This document shows positions 8,488 through 17,320 of a DNA stretch of 64,000 nucleotides, in pieces; position 1 is the stretch's first letter; each line of letters opens with the position of its first letter. Under the pieces are notes generated by a model that did no database searches, was not told where the DNA came from, and worked only from the letters and a program-made list of their open reading frames with translations. The stretch covers positions 124,001 through 188,000 of the forward strand of contig NZ_OCNH01000007.1 of the NCBI RefSeq assembly GCF_900230225.1, in the 5' to 3' direction. Made by a program: the position numbers and the translations under genes. Source of the DNA: Spirosoma fluviale. GTDB lineage: Bacteria > Bacteroidota > Bacteroidia > Cytophagales > Spirosomataceae.

Positions 8488-10347
8488 ATGACCACGACCT
8501 CCGTTTTTTTATCTGTCATTGCCAGTTTCCTCACTATCACCAGCTACGGTCAGGAAAATTCAGTTTCTATCGTTGTTGACGCATCATCCAAAGCCGTCAA
8601 AGTGACTGAGGCTACGAAGATGGCGGGAAAAGCCGTTTTTGCCACTTCCTGTCAATCGTGCCATACCAATATTGCTGAGTCCAAAGCGCCTAGTTTGGCT
8701 ATGCTGGGAGCCATGAGCCCACGCGCCATTTATACGGCGTTAAAGACCGGAAAGATGCAGACTCAATCTCAATCTCTTTCTGATGAACAACGCCGGGAGG
8801 TGGCCCAGTGGATTACGAACCGGCCATTTGCCGAAACAAAGCTTCCCAAGGCGGCTTTTGTACCCTTCTCGTTACCCAAAAATGTGCCTGTCTCGTCGGG
8901 CTGGGGCGGTAATCTGGCGGGGACCGGATTTACACAGAATACCCGTATTACGCCCGAGAATGTAACATCGCTCAAGGTAAAATGGACGTTTGCTTTCCCC
9001 GACGGCACCCAGATACGCAGCAAGCCGGCCGTTGTTGGCGACTGGCTTCTTGTGGGTAGTCAATTTGGCGATGTGTACGCTATTCAAAAGCAAACGGGGA
9101 AAATCGGCTGGCATTTTGTGGGCGATGCCCCCATCCGCGGAGCCATTTTTATCGGAAAAAGCGGGGATAAGTTACGGGCCTATTTCGCCGATTTCACCAC
9201 CAATGTGTATGCCGTTGATGTAGCGTCGGGTAAGTTAATCTGGAAGAAACGAGCCGGGCAGCACCCGCAGTCGGGCAACACCGGCTCAGTAGCCGTTTAT
9301 CAGAACACGATTATCGTGCCGCTCACCTCCAATGAAGTGACCACATCCAAAGATCCGAATTACACCTGCTGCACCTCATCGGGCGAAGTAATTGCCCTAA
9401 ATGCCACAACCGGTGATTTGATGTGGCGGCATCGGGTAATTCCGCAAGAGGCATTGGTAAGCGGGAAGAAGAAAAACGGGCAAAACTTTTATGGCCCCTC
9501 AGGAGCGCCCGTCTGGAGTAGCCCAACCATTGATACAAAACGTGGATTGGTCTATATCGGTACGGGTGAAAATTACACAGACCCGCCGTCAACAACCAGC
9601 GACGCTATTCAGGCCCTGGATATCAAAACGGGAAAGCTGGTCTGGAGTTATCAGGCAACCTCACACGATACATGGAATCTGGCTTGCCCCGGCGATCCTA
9701 ACTGCCCCGAAAAAGCTGGCCCTGATCTGGATTTTGGTATGGCCCCTTTGTTGGTAACGACCAAACAAGGCCGGGATATGCTGGTCGTTGGTCAAAAAGC
9801 GGGCGTTATTCACGCACTCGACCCCGCAACGGGCAGCATACTATGGCAAACCCGAATTGGGAAGGGCGGCATGCTGGGTGGTATTCACTGGGGAATGGCC
9901 TCTGACGGCAACTATGTGTATGCGGCTAATGCAGATAATAGTCTTGTCTTAGACCCGCGCGACCCGAACCGAAAAGCCTCGCCGGGCCTTTACGCGCTCG
10001 ATGTTAATACGGGCAAGGTAGTCTGGAACCAGCCAACGCCCAACGTTGAGACAGGCAAGCCCTATATACAGGCCAATTCGGCGGCTCCCCTGTTGATTCC
10101 CGGGCTGGTCTTTGCGGGTTCACTCGACGGGCACATTCGCAGCTATGAAGCCAGCACGGGCAAAATTGTCTGGGATTTTGATACGGTACAGGAATTCAAA
10201 ACAAGTAACGGCATAGCGGGCAAGGGCGGGTCGATCGACGGCCCATCGCCGGTCGTATCAGGAAGTATGTTATTTGTTAACTCAGGCTATGGCATGTTCG
10301 GAGAGACGCCCGGTAACGTACTGATTGCCTTTGACCTGGATAACTAA
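8488..10347 (+). CDS. Cytochrome c / PQQ-dependent alcohol dehydrogenase, polyvinyl-alcohol-dehydrogenase-like
   Basis: 619 residues from the ATG at 8488; the frame stays open to 8368 but that extension lacks a signal peptide. After a signal peptide (about 1-22) comes a small cytochrome c domain with the haem site CQSCH at 55-59. Then follows a beta-propeller with repeated PQQ-enzyme blades (for example DGTQIRSKPAVVGDWLLVGS, KTGKLVW, DPATGSILW, DVNTGKVVW). Haem first and propeller second is the order seen in polyvinyl alcohol dehydrogenase (cytochrome), and the block GYGMFGETPGNVLIAFDLD ends the propeller. Such enzymes oxidise alcohols in the periplasm and pass electrons to haem. The true substrate is unknown. 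PQQ must be made elsewhere or taken up, since no pqq gene is in view. Confidence 0.82.
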   Translation: MTTTSVFLSVIASFLTITSYGQENSVSIVVDASSKAVKVTEATKMAGKAVFATSCQSCHTNIAESKAPSLAMLGAMSPRAIYTALKTGKMQTQSQSLSDEQRREVAQWITNRPFAETKLPKAAFVPFSLPKNVPVSSGWGGNLAGTGFTQNTRITPENVTSLKVKWTFAFPDGTQIRSKPAVVGDWLLVGSQFGDVYAIQKQTGKIGWHFVGDAPIRGAIFIGKSGDKLRAYFADFTTNVYAVDVASGKLIWKKRAGQHPQSGNTGSVAVYQNTIIVPLTSNEVTTSKDPNYTCCTSSGEVIALNATTGDLMWRHRVIPQEALVSGKKKNGQNFYGPSGAPVWSSPTIDTKRGLVYIGTGENYTDPPSTTSDAIQALDIKTGKLVWSYQATSHDTWNLACPGDPNCPEKAGPDLDFGMAPLLVTTKQGRDMLVVGQKAGVIHALDPATGSILWQTRIGKGGMLGGIHWGMASDGNYVYAANADNSLVLDPRDPNRKASPGLYALDVNTGKVVWNQPTPNVETGKPYIQANSAAPLLIPGLVFAGSLDGHIRSYEASTGKIVWDFDTVQEFKTSNGIAGKGGSIDGPSPVVSGSMLFVNSGYGMFGETPGNVLIAFDLDN

Positions 10348-10668
10348 CTATCCTGTTTTCTAGCCAGCACCTCAATAAATCGCACCTTTTCCATGAATCC
10401 TCAACTCTCGTTGATCACCGCCCGCACCGTTGCGGTGAAATCCCTTACCCTGTGAAATAAGCCATCCTAAAAACCGGCGCATCCGTCGACGACGGTAGCC
10501 CGTAGCTCGGACAACTGATCACTATAATGGCTCAAAATCATTAATGAATGGCTCAAATCTGAAAGTGTCCCGGTAAAAAACCGGCAAACTTTGACTCACT
10601 CAGATGGGTAAATGAATTCCTTCATGAACAGGCATTCATAACCAGGCTACGGGCTAAATGCGAATACT
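10348..10668. other. Intergenic region with possible decayed coding sequence
   Basis: About 320 bases between the PQQ dehydrogenase and RidA genes. A short frame from the ATG at 10394 stops after 20 codons, and the base composition looks like former coding sequence. No family can be recognised. No terminator hairpin was found, so read-through into the RidA gene cannot be excluded. The promoter of the RidA operon may lie here, but no clear TAnnTTTG box was placed. Confidence 0.35.
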
Positions 10669-11145
10669 ATGTCGTACGAAAAAAAATTTCTTGATCTGGG
10701 GCATGAGATCCCTCCGGTGGTTCCATCCGTTCCTGCCGGTTACAACTTTGTACTCCATCGTCAGATTGGCGAAATGCTGTACGTGTCAGGGTACGGCCCA
10801 TTCTGGGGAGCCGATGTCCCCGTTGAATACACCGGAAAAATTGGTCAGACGTTAACACCCATTCAGGGATATAACGCGGCCCGGCTAACGGGCATCAACT
10901 TGCTGCTTATTGTGCGGCAGGCCATTCAGTCACTTGATAACGTAGTTCAGATCGTAGCGGTTGAGGGGTTGGTCAATTGTACCGACGACTTTACCGATCA
11001 ACCCGCTGTAATTAACGGCTGCTCTGATCTGCTCGTCTCCATTTTTGGTGACCACGGCCGCCACACCCGCATTGCGTCAGGGTCAAATGCCCTGGCGTTG
11101 GGGATCTGCGTCGAAATTACGCTGACAGTCCAGGTGCGTTTGTAA
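10669..11145 (+). CDS. RidA/YjgF family enamine/imine deaminase
   Basis: 158 residues, slightly longer than the usual 125-130 because of an N-terminal extension (FLDLGHEIPPVVPSVPAGYN). The family core is visible: MLYVSGYGPF, the helix GYNAARLTGINLLLIVRQAI and a C-terminal strand region with VEITLTVQV. RidA proteins speed up hydrolysis of reactive enamines and imines, the first products of amino-acid oxidation or dehydration, to 2-keto acids and ammonia. The conserved family Arg near the C-terminus is not obvious in canonical form; the GRHTRIASGSNAL block may supply it. The gene lies 30 bases upstream of a 2-keto-acid decarboxylase and close to a flavin amine oxidase, which fits that chemistry. 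Confidence 0.85.
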   Translation: MSYEKKFLDLGHEIPPVVPSVPAGYNFVLHRQIGEMLYVSGYGPFWGADVPVEYTGKIGQTLTPIQGYNAARLTGINLLLIVRQAIQSLDNVVQIVAVEGLVNCTDDFTDQPAVINGCSDLLVSIFGDHGRHTRIASGSNALALGICVEITLTVQVRL

Positions 11146-11175
11146 TTTTCTTCACGCTACTTAACCTTCTTAACT

Positions 11176-12927
11176 ATGTCCACGACAACAACTTTCTGCG
11201 TAGGCACCTATCTCACTACTCGCCTGGAGGAACTGGGAGTCGGCCATTTATTCTCCGTACCAGGCGACTATACCAGCGATCTGCTGGAGATTGTCGATAC
11301 CAAAAGTACAATTCAGCGGATTGGCAATTGCAACGAACTCAACGCCGGTTACGCGGCCGACGGCTATGCAAGAGCCAATGGTCTGGGAGCGGTGGCGGTT
11401 ACAACGGGAGTTGGCTCATTTAGCGTCCTCAACGCCATTGGTGGTGCCTACGTTGAGATGATACCCGTGGTAACCATTATTGGCACGCTGAGCAACGTGA
11501 AGCGACTAAATGCCATTAATGCAGGCGAGTTGTTTCACCATAACACGGGACCGGGCGACGAAAATCGGCTGGTTTTTCAAGGCGTAACCGTTGCTTACGA
11601 GCAAATCAGCGACCCTTTACAGGCTCCGAATCAGATCGACCACGCGCTAACAATGTGTATTAGTCAGAAGCGTCCTGTGGTTATCGAAATCCTGGAAGAC
11701 TGTTACAAACTACCCTGTCCGGCCCCACAGGGTACATTATCGCCTACGCCCCTGTTTACTCCGCTGGAGCAATTAAAAGTACTGGCCCCAACCAATACCT
11801 ACGCAAAAGGCATCGTAACCGCCGTGCATGATGCCGCTCAGGAAATCTGTACCCTGCTGACAGACAAGAAGGTAAAGCCTGTTTTCTGGATTGGCCATGA
11901 ACTAGGACGCTATGACCTTCAGGAGTTGTTTAACCAGTTACTGGCCAAAACCGGGGTGCCATTTGTGAGCAGCTTGCTGGGGAAAGCGGTTTTGGCTGAA
12001 GATACGCCAGGTTATCTTGGAATCTACAACGGTATATTTTCCCAGACTCAGTTAGCCGATTACGACTGCATCATTGCGCTGGGTGTTTGGAATACCGACC
12101 TGAATGTATTTGGCGAAAAACTAAAAGCCCCCCTTGGTACCGGCAATCCGGCAGCGGTTCTGGCCACTCGTAATGTTGTGAAAATAGGTACAACGCTATA
12201 CTCCCAGGTATCGCTCGAAAACCTGCTGACCGAAGTCCTGGCGCAACTTAAGCCACAGTCGTCAACATCAGATGTTTATTCGACAGCTGTGCTCCCTGCC
12301 TGCGAACAGGAAGCCGACCAACCCATCACCTACGATACTTTTTTTGCTGGCCTGAACGGCTATCTGACTCCTCAAAATCTGGTGGTAGCCGATATTGGGC
12401 TGTCTACCTTCGGCGGGTCTTCGTTTCTGACGATAAACCGGCAAAACGGATTCCTGGCGCAGGCGATCTGGGCTTCTATCGGATGGAGCGTGCCAGCCGG
12501 GTTGGGAGCGTCGTTCACGCCGGGCGTACGTCCGATTGTTATTGTAGGCGACGGTGCCTTTAAACTTACCTGTCAGGAAATTTCCACGATGGTGGCCTGT
12601 GGCTGTAATACGGTCGTATTTGTGCTCAACAACGGCGTATATGCTGTTGAACAGATTCTACTGAACGCCGAACCCTTTCAAAAAGACTCCACGGCCAAAT
12701 TTGAAGCGGCTAATGTGCTGCAAGCGTGGGATTATATCAGTCTGCTGAAAGGATTTTCTAACAACGATCCGCAGGCGATGAGTGCTGCGGTGAATACCAT
12801 TGGCGAGCTGAACGAGGTACTGGCGCAAATCAGTATGCATTCCGGCGCAGTATGGCTGGTGAGCATCAACCTTAATGAGCGCGATTTCCCGGCCAGTTGG
12901 CAACCTTTCGTTACGCCGAAAGACTGA
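11176..12927 (+). CDS. Thiamine-diphosphate 2-keto-acid decarboxylase (pyruvate/indolepyruvate decarboxylase family)
   Basis: 583 residues with three domains in the order of pyruvate decarboxylase. The cofactor-activating Glu is E54 in NCNELNAGYAADGYA. The catalytic His pair is H121-H122 (LFHHNTG), which is diagnostic for the decarboxylase group as opposed to acetolactate synthases. The thiamine-diphosphate motif runs from GDG at 458-460 to NN at 485-486, followed by GVYAVEQ with the second active-site acid at E492. The enzyme converts a 2-keto acid to the aldehyde and CO2. The preferred side chain (pyruvate, branched, phenyl- or indole-pyruvate) cannot be read by eye. It lies between RidA and a flavin amine oxidase, suggesting amino-acid-derived keto acids as substrates. 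Confidence 0.9.
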   Translation: MSTTTTFCVGTYLTTRLEELGVGHLFSVPGDYTSDLLEIVDTKSTIQRIGNCNELNAGYAADGYARANGLGAVAVTTGVGSFSVLNAIGGAYVEMIPVVTIIGTLSNVKRLNAINAGELFHHNTGPGDENRLVFQGVTVAYEQISDPLQAPNQIDHALTMCISQKRPVVIEILEDCYKLPCPAPQGTLSPTPLFTPLEQLKVLAPTNTYAKGIVTAVHDAAQEICTLLTDKKVKPVFWIGHELGRYDLQELFNQLLAKTGVPFVSSLLGKAVLAEDTPGYLGIYNGIFSQTQLADYDCIIALGVWNTDLNVFGEKLKAPLGTGNPAAVLATRNVVKIGTTLYSQVSLENLLTEVLAQLKPQSSTSDVYSTAVLPACEQEADQPITYDTFFAGLNGYLTPQNLVVADIGLSTFGGSSFLTINRQNGFLAQAIWASIGWSVPAGLGASFTPGVRPIVIVGDGAFKLTCQEISTMVACGCNTVVFVLNNGVYAVEQILLNAEPFQKDSTAKFEAANVLQAWDYISLLKGFSNNDPQAMSAAVNTIGELNEVLAQISMHSGAVWLVSINLNERDFPASWQPFVTPKD

Positions 12928-13004
12928 CCATACAGCCAAATCCAGCCTCCTCTTTTTTAGCAAATACTACCTCGTTTTATTTTCTTTTAAACTTCCTGTA
13001 AGCA

Positions 13005-14651
13005 ATGTCAACTCAATCTGTCCACCACTCCTGCGACGTACTGATCGTCGGGGCGGGTATGTCGGGGCTATTCGCTGCCTGGCGCCTACTCAACCATAAG
13101 CCCGACCTAAATGTCGTAATTGTTGATAAGCTCAACCGCACGGGTGGTCGTTTGCAAACCACAACAGTCTCTATTCGGGGTACTGACGGCAACGATTATG
13201 ATGTAGATAACGAGGAAGGCGGTATGCGCTTCGTGCCCGAAGGCACAGGCATGCCCAATCTCTGGAGATTGTTTCATGAGCTGAACCTGCAACCGATCCC
13301 CTTCCCGATGGGCGATGAAAATAACCGCTATTTTATTCGCGGGCGCTCATTCACCAAAAGTAAAACCCCCATCATCTGGCAGTTCATGTACAACCTGGCA
13401 CCTCAGGAGCAGAACAAACAGCCGGGCGACATTTTCGGGGAGGTGCTGGCGGCTATACTGGCGGAGAATAAAGATCTATACACCGTTGCTGCTGGTCAAA
13501 CCTTTCCGTCTACACCCGACCAGTGGATTCAGTTTCGTAATACGTTTACCTACAAAGGCGTCGCTTTGCATAGTTGGGGGTTGTGGACATTGCTACAGGA
13601 ATATGGCTTGACGCAGGAGTGTATCAATTGGCTCGATCAGGCTATCGGGTTTATGGGGCCGGTCGATGCCTTTATCAACGCCGGTGAAGGCTTACAGATC
13701 ATCCTTGATTTTCCGAGTGCCGCTTCGTTTTTTACACTGCCCGGCGGCTATCAAACCCTGCCCGACTGCTTGGAGCATCAGATAATACAATTGGGTGGAG
13801 ACATTATCCTGAACAAGACCATCGACTCTATTACTGACAAGGGCGACTATAAATTGGCTACCGGAGAGGGAATTAACTACCGGGCAAAACAGGTTATTCT
13901 GGCTCTTCCGCGCAAGGCCATCGAAAAGCTGGCCGATGCGTCGCCCGCATTACATCACGACCACAAGTTCATGGAGGCTGTGGGCAGTGTGCATAATATG
14001 GAGCTGACCAAGATTGGTCTGTATTTCGATCAACGCTGGTGGCATGATCCGGCATACGGAATCAACATCAGCAGCGGTCCGTCATTTTCTGATCTACCCG
14101 CCGGTTCCGTCTATGCTTTCGCGCACGACCCGGCCAATCCGGAAGCCGACCAAAAGTATAACGGCCCGGCGGCCCTGACCATCTATACCGATTTTATCCG
14201 GGGCAATTTCTGGAAAGAGCTGCAAAATATGGGCGAGCCCTACCATACAGTCGCTTTCCCCGACAACCCCGATAATACACAAGCGGCTACGACTCCACTC
14301 GTCAAAGAAGCGATGCGGCTCATAAAAACCATTTTTGGTCTCAATCCTGACACCGCCGTGCCCGAGCCGGTACTGAGTACGTACCGGATTTGGGGGCAGG
14401 GTGAGTTTGGGTATGGCTACCACCAGTATAAGCTAAATGTAGACGACCGGCAGGTGTACAAGTCAATCTGGAATCCTGCCAGCGGCATCTACGTGTGCAA
14501 CGAAGCCTGGTCGCCAGAGCAGGGCTGGGTCGAAGGGTCTTTGCTGGCAACGGAGCATGTCTTGCAGCAAGGCTTTAAACTGGATCCGTTTTCGGCTCCA
14601 CATCAGGATTCACCAGTCGTTTCTACTTCCAGAACCATTAACCAGTACTAG
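13005..14651 (+). CDS. FAD-dependent amine oxidase family, L-amino-acid-oxidase-like
   Basis: 548 residues. The Rossmann FAD motif VIVGAGMSGL (about 14-22) is followed by the second family block NRTGGRLQTT, then an EEGGMRF block, and near the C-terminus NEAWSPEQGWVEGSLLATEH, which closes the flavin site. No signal peptide is seen, so the enzyme is likely cytoplasmic. Members oxidise amines or amino acids to imines with release of peroxide or by passing electrons to a quinone. The L-amino-acid oxidase reading is inference from neighbours RidA and a keto-acid decarboxylase. A polyamine or aromatic monoamine oxidase is the alternative. Its stop codon lies two bases before the FIST gene start, which implies a shared transcript. 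Confidence 0.83.
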   Translation: MSTQSVHHSCDVLIVGAGMSGLFAAWRLLNHKPDLNVVIVDKLNRTGGRLQTTTVSIRGTDGNDYDVDNEEGGMRFVPEGTGMPNLWRLFHELNLQPIPFPMGDENNRYFIRGRSFTKSKTPIIWQFMYNLAPQEQNKQPGDIFGEVLAAILAENKDLYTVAAGQTFPSTPDQWIQFRNTFTYKGVALHSWGLWTLLQEYGLTQECINWLDQAIGFMGPVDAFINAGEGLQIILDFPSAASFFTLPGGYQTLPDCLEHQIIQLGGDIILNKTIDSITDKGDYKLATGEGINYRAKQVILALPRKAIEKLADASPALHHDHKFMEAVGSVHNMELTKIGLYFDQRWWHDPAYGINISSGPSFSDLPAGSVYAFAHDPANPEADQKYNGPAALTIYTDFIRGNFWKELQNMGEPYHTVAFPDNPDNTQAATTPLVKEAMRLIKTIFGLNPDTAVPEPVLSTYRIWGQGEFGYGYHQYKLNVDDRQVYKSIWNPASGIYVCNEAWSPEQGWVEGSLLATEHVLQQGFKLDPFSAPHQDSPVVSTSRTINQY

Positions 14652-14653
14652 CG

Positions 14654-15790
14654 ATGAAATCCAAATCAATCAAAGGGAATTCGGTAACTGAAATAGCTAA
14701 CCAGTTAAGCGCTTCATTGGCCGATGGGTTTAGTCCCACTATTGCGATCGTGTTCATGTCAATCAAACAGGACATTGCGGCCATTTGCCAGCTCCTTGAT
14801 GATCAGTCTATTACTATTTTCGGCGCAACGACAGCGGGTGAGTTTACAGATGGTGAAATCGGGGAAGAGTCTGTCGCGATATTACTGATGGACTTGAAAC
14901 GGGACTACTTCCGGATCGAATTTATCGAAACCGGAACCAATACTACCCGGCAGGTTGCAGGGCAGATTGGTGAAAACGGGGTTCTCACCTTTAATAAGCC
15001 AGCTTTTATTGTGGCTTCAGGAGGTATCAGCACCGATGGGGAAATGATTGTGCAGGGTATTGAAGACGCCGTTGGTGCTGAGAGTCCAATATTTGGCGGT
15101 ATGGCCGGGGATGATTTCACCATGACAGGCACCTTTGTGTTCACGAACAACAAAATCAGTAACGATGGCCTGATCGCCCTGATTATCGACAATGAACGGG
15201 TAAACGTGCAGGGACTGGCCACCAGTGGCTGGAAACCCGTAGGCACGGTTCGAACCATAACCCGCAGCGAAGGCAATGTTGTTTATACCATCGACGATGA
15301 ACCCGCGCTGGATGTTGTTATTCGGTACATGGGCGTCGACAAAAACCTGGACGCCTGGAAAGATGTCATTGTAAATGTAGGTTCGGAATTCCCAATGCAA
15401 TTACAACGAGACAGGTCTGCCCCCGTGCTGAGAGCCCCCCTTTATGCCAATCAGAACGATCGCTCCTTAGTATGTGCGGGAAGTGTGCCACAGGGAACAA
15501 AAATTCGATTTTCGCTCCCACCCGATTTTGACATCATCGACAAAGTAGTGGCCGAGTGCAACCAGATAAAAGAACTTGAGCCAGAAGCCGATGCATTAAT
15601 TATGTTCTCCTGCAAGGCGCGCCACCTGTCGCTGGGGCCGATGGTCAGCGACGAAATTGATCAGGTAATGAATGTCTGGAATAGCCCCATGGTTGGTTTT
15701 TTCAGTTATGGCGAAATTGGAAAAACGGTGCAGGGGAAGCACGAATTTCATAATAATACCTGCTCACTGGTCGTCCTGAAAGAGAACTAA
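14654..15790 (+). CDS. FIST N/C domain sensor protein
   Basis: 378 residues with a FIST_N domain in the first half (FGATTAGEFTDGEIGEESVA, then PIFGGMAGDDFTMTGTFVFT) and a FIST_C domain in the second (ADALIMFSCKARHLSLGPMV, ending NNTCSLVVLKEN). No membrane segment or signal peptide is seen, so it is cytoplasmic. FIST domains are described sensory modules, proposed from gene neighbourhoods to bind small ligands such as amino acids. Here the gene follows the amine oxidase by two bases and precedes a soluble histidine kinase by two bases. It is a separate polypeptide and would have to signal to the kinase by contact. The ligand is not known. Confidence 0.88.
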   Translation: MKSKSIKGNSVTEIANQLSASLADGFSPTIAIVFMSIKQDIAAICQLLDDQSITIFGATTAGEFTDGEIGEESVAILLMDLKRDYFRIEFIETGTNTTRQVAGQIGENGVLTFNKPAFIVASGGISTDGEMIVQGIEDAVGAESPIFGGMAGDDFTMTGTFVFTNNKISNDGLIALIIDNERVNVQGLATSGWKPVGTVRTITRSEGNVVYTIDDEPALDVVIRYMGVDKNLDAWKDVIVNVGSEFPMQLQRDRSAPVLRAPLYANQNDRSLVCAGSVPQGTKIRFSLPPDFDIIDKVVAECNQIKELEPEADALIMFSCKARHLSLGPMVSDEIDQVMNVWNSPMVGFFSYGEIGKTVQGKHEFHNNTCSLVVLKEN

Positions 15791-15792
15791 AC

Positions 15793-16851
15793 GTGAATCC
15801 ATCTTTACAAACACTACTAAACCTGATTCAGCAAAACAGTGCTTTGTCTAAAGCAGATCAGGAGGCTATGAACAAAGTTGTGAAGGAGGTAAGTAAATCA
15901 CTGAGCATAGCCGAATTTAAACTAAGTCGGACAGAAAAAGAGAAACGTACCGTCTCGGTTTTGCTTGAGGAAACCATTGATGAGCTTCAACGAAAATCCT
16001 TAGTGTTGGAACAAGCCAATATCAATCTGATTCAGGCCATCAATACGGTTAAGGCTACTCAGGAGCAACTAATTCATAAGGAGAAACTTGCATCGCTTGG
16101 TGAACTCATGGCGGGCATTGCCCATGAGATTCAAAACCCGCTCAATTTCGTCAATAACTTCTCGGAAGTAAGCGCCGAGCTGGTCACCGAGATCGAAGAA
16201 GAACTGCAAAAGCCAGATCGAGATGTCGAACTAGAAACCGAGTTGCTGACCGACTTAAGAAAAAACCTGTACAAAATCAACCACCACGGTGGCCGGGCTT
16301 CGGCCATTGTACGGGGCATGCTTGACCACTCCCGCACCTCTACCAGCGAGCGACGTCTCATCAATCTTAACGCCCTGACCGATGAGTACCTGCGGCTGGC
16401 TTACCACGGCTTAAGAGCGAAGGACAAAAACGTCAACTGTGAGCTAGTTACATCCTTTGACACGCATCTGGGGGAAATCGAGCTGATGCCTCAGGAGATA
16501 GGCCGGGTGCTGCTAAACCTGTTTAACAACGCCTTTTACGCCGTTCAGGAAAAGCAAAAAACTGCCCCGGTTGATTACCAGCCTACCGTTACGGTCAGTA
16601 CCCAGCTGTTGAGCCAAGCCGTCGAAATTCGGGTGAAAGACAACGGTATGGGTATTCCCGCCACGATCAAAGACAAGATCTTTCAGCCTTTCTTCACTAC
16701 CAAACCCACCGGTGAGGGCACGGGTTTGGGCCTGAGTCTGAGCTACGATATTATAACAAAAGGGCATGGAGGAACTATGGAGGTCCGAACAGAATCGGGT
16801 CTCTTTACCGAATTTATTATAACGTTACCAACCTCTCCACTCCCGGCATAA
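15793..16851 (+). CDS. Soluble sensor histidine kinase, partner of FIST protein
   Basis: 352 residues starting from GTG. Residues 30-100 form a likely coiled coil without membrane helices, then a HisKA box KLASLGELMAGIAHEIQNPL with the phospho-acceptor H111. The ATPase domain shows an N box (EIGRVLLNLFNNAFYAVQEK), a G1 box (DNGMGIP) and a G2 box (GEGTGLGLSLSYDI). The protein has no receiver or sensory domain of its own, so the input most likely comes from the FIST protein encoded two bases upstream. No response regulator gene is adjacent; the phosphate acceptor must be elsewhere. A hairpin with 10-bp arms follows at 16871-16903. Confidence 0.88.
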   Translation: MNPSLQTLLNLIQQNSALSKADQEAMNKVVKEVSKSLSIAEFKLSRTEKEKRTVSVLLEETIDELQRKSLVLEQANINLIQAINTVKATQEQLIHKEKLASLGELMAGIAHEIQNPLNFVNNFSEVSAELVTEIEEELQKPDRDVELETELLTDLRKNLYKINHHGGRASAIVRGMLDHSRTSTSERRLINLNALTDEYLRLAYHGLRAKDKNVNCELVTSFDTHLGEIELMPQEIGRVLLNLFNNAFYAVQEKQKTAPVDYQPTVTVSTQLLSQAVEIRVKDNGMGIPATIKDKIFQPFFTTKPTGEGTGLGLSLSYDIITKGHGGTMEVRTESGLFTEFIITLPTSPLPA

Positions 16852-16870
16852 GCTGGAAATGGGCTTTGGA

Positions 16871-16903
16871 CGACGCAGATGTGGCAAGGCACAATCTGCG
16901 TCG
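16871..16903. terminator. Hairpin after histidine kinase gene
   Basis: Perfect 10-bp arms (16871-16880 and 16894-16903) with a 13-base loop, 19 bases after the kinase stop codon and followed by a short AT-rich stretch. It probably ends the RidA-kinase operon. Confidence 0.55.
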
Positions 16904-17081
16904 AATTTACCATGACTTCGACGCTGGCTTTCGTGTTGGGAACCCCTTTATCCCTACGCGAACATCCACGTTTGGGGCGGCCCTCCCCGACCCGTTACCG
17001 CCCCGACCCGTTACCGCCATCTGTGTTTCCAGCGACAGCCGAACGCGTTTAAACCAGACGGCTGGCAAGAGTAAAATCCGA

Positions 17082-17315
17082 TCATATCGAATCCAGTTGA
17101 TGACTTTCTGTTTGAGGTACGTATTCAAGTAAATCGCCCGGTTGGCAGTCCAGCGCCCGGCACAGGGCTTCGAGCGTATTGAATCGAATGGCTTTGGCTT
17201 TACCTGTTTTTAAAATAGACAGGTTAGCCAATGTCAGGTCGACTTTTTCGGCCAGCTCGGTCAATGACATTTTTCGACGGGCCATCATCACGTCTACATT
17301 TACAATTATTGGCAT
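17082..17315 (-). CDS. Small XRE/YozG-like HTH transcriptional regulator
   Basis: 77 residues. The helix-turn-helix MSLTELAEKVDLTLANLSIL (about 16-35) is followed by KTGKAKAIRFNTLEALCRAL and the typical ending CQPGDLLEYVP. This is the small YozG-type repressor that is commonly found directly behind a DUF2975 membrane protein. It starts five bases after the DUF2975 stop codon, so the two are one operon. The tandem palindrome at 17988-18030 is its best candidate operator. The signal that it answers to is not known. Confidence 0.88.
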   Translation of the reverse strand: MPIIVNVDVMMARRKMSLTELAEKVDLTLANLSILKTGKAKAIRFNTLEALCRALDCQPGDLLEYVPQTESHQLDSI

Positions 17316-17320
17316 GGCTT

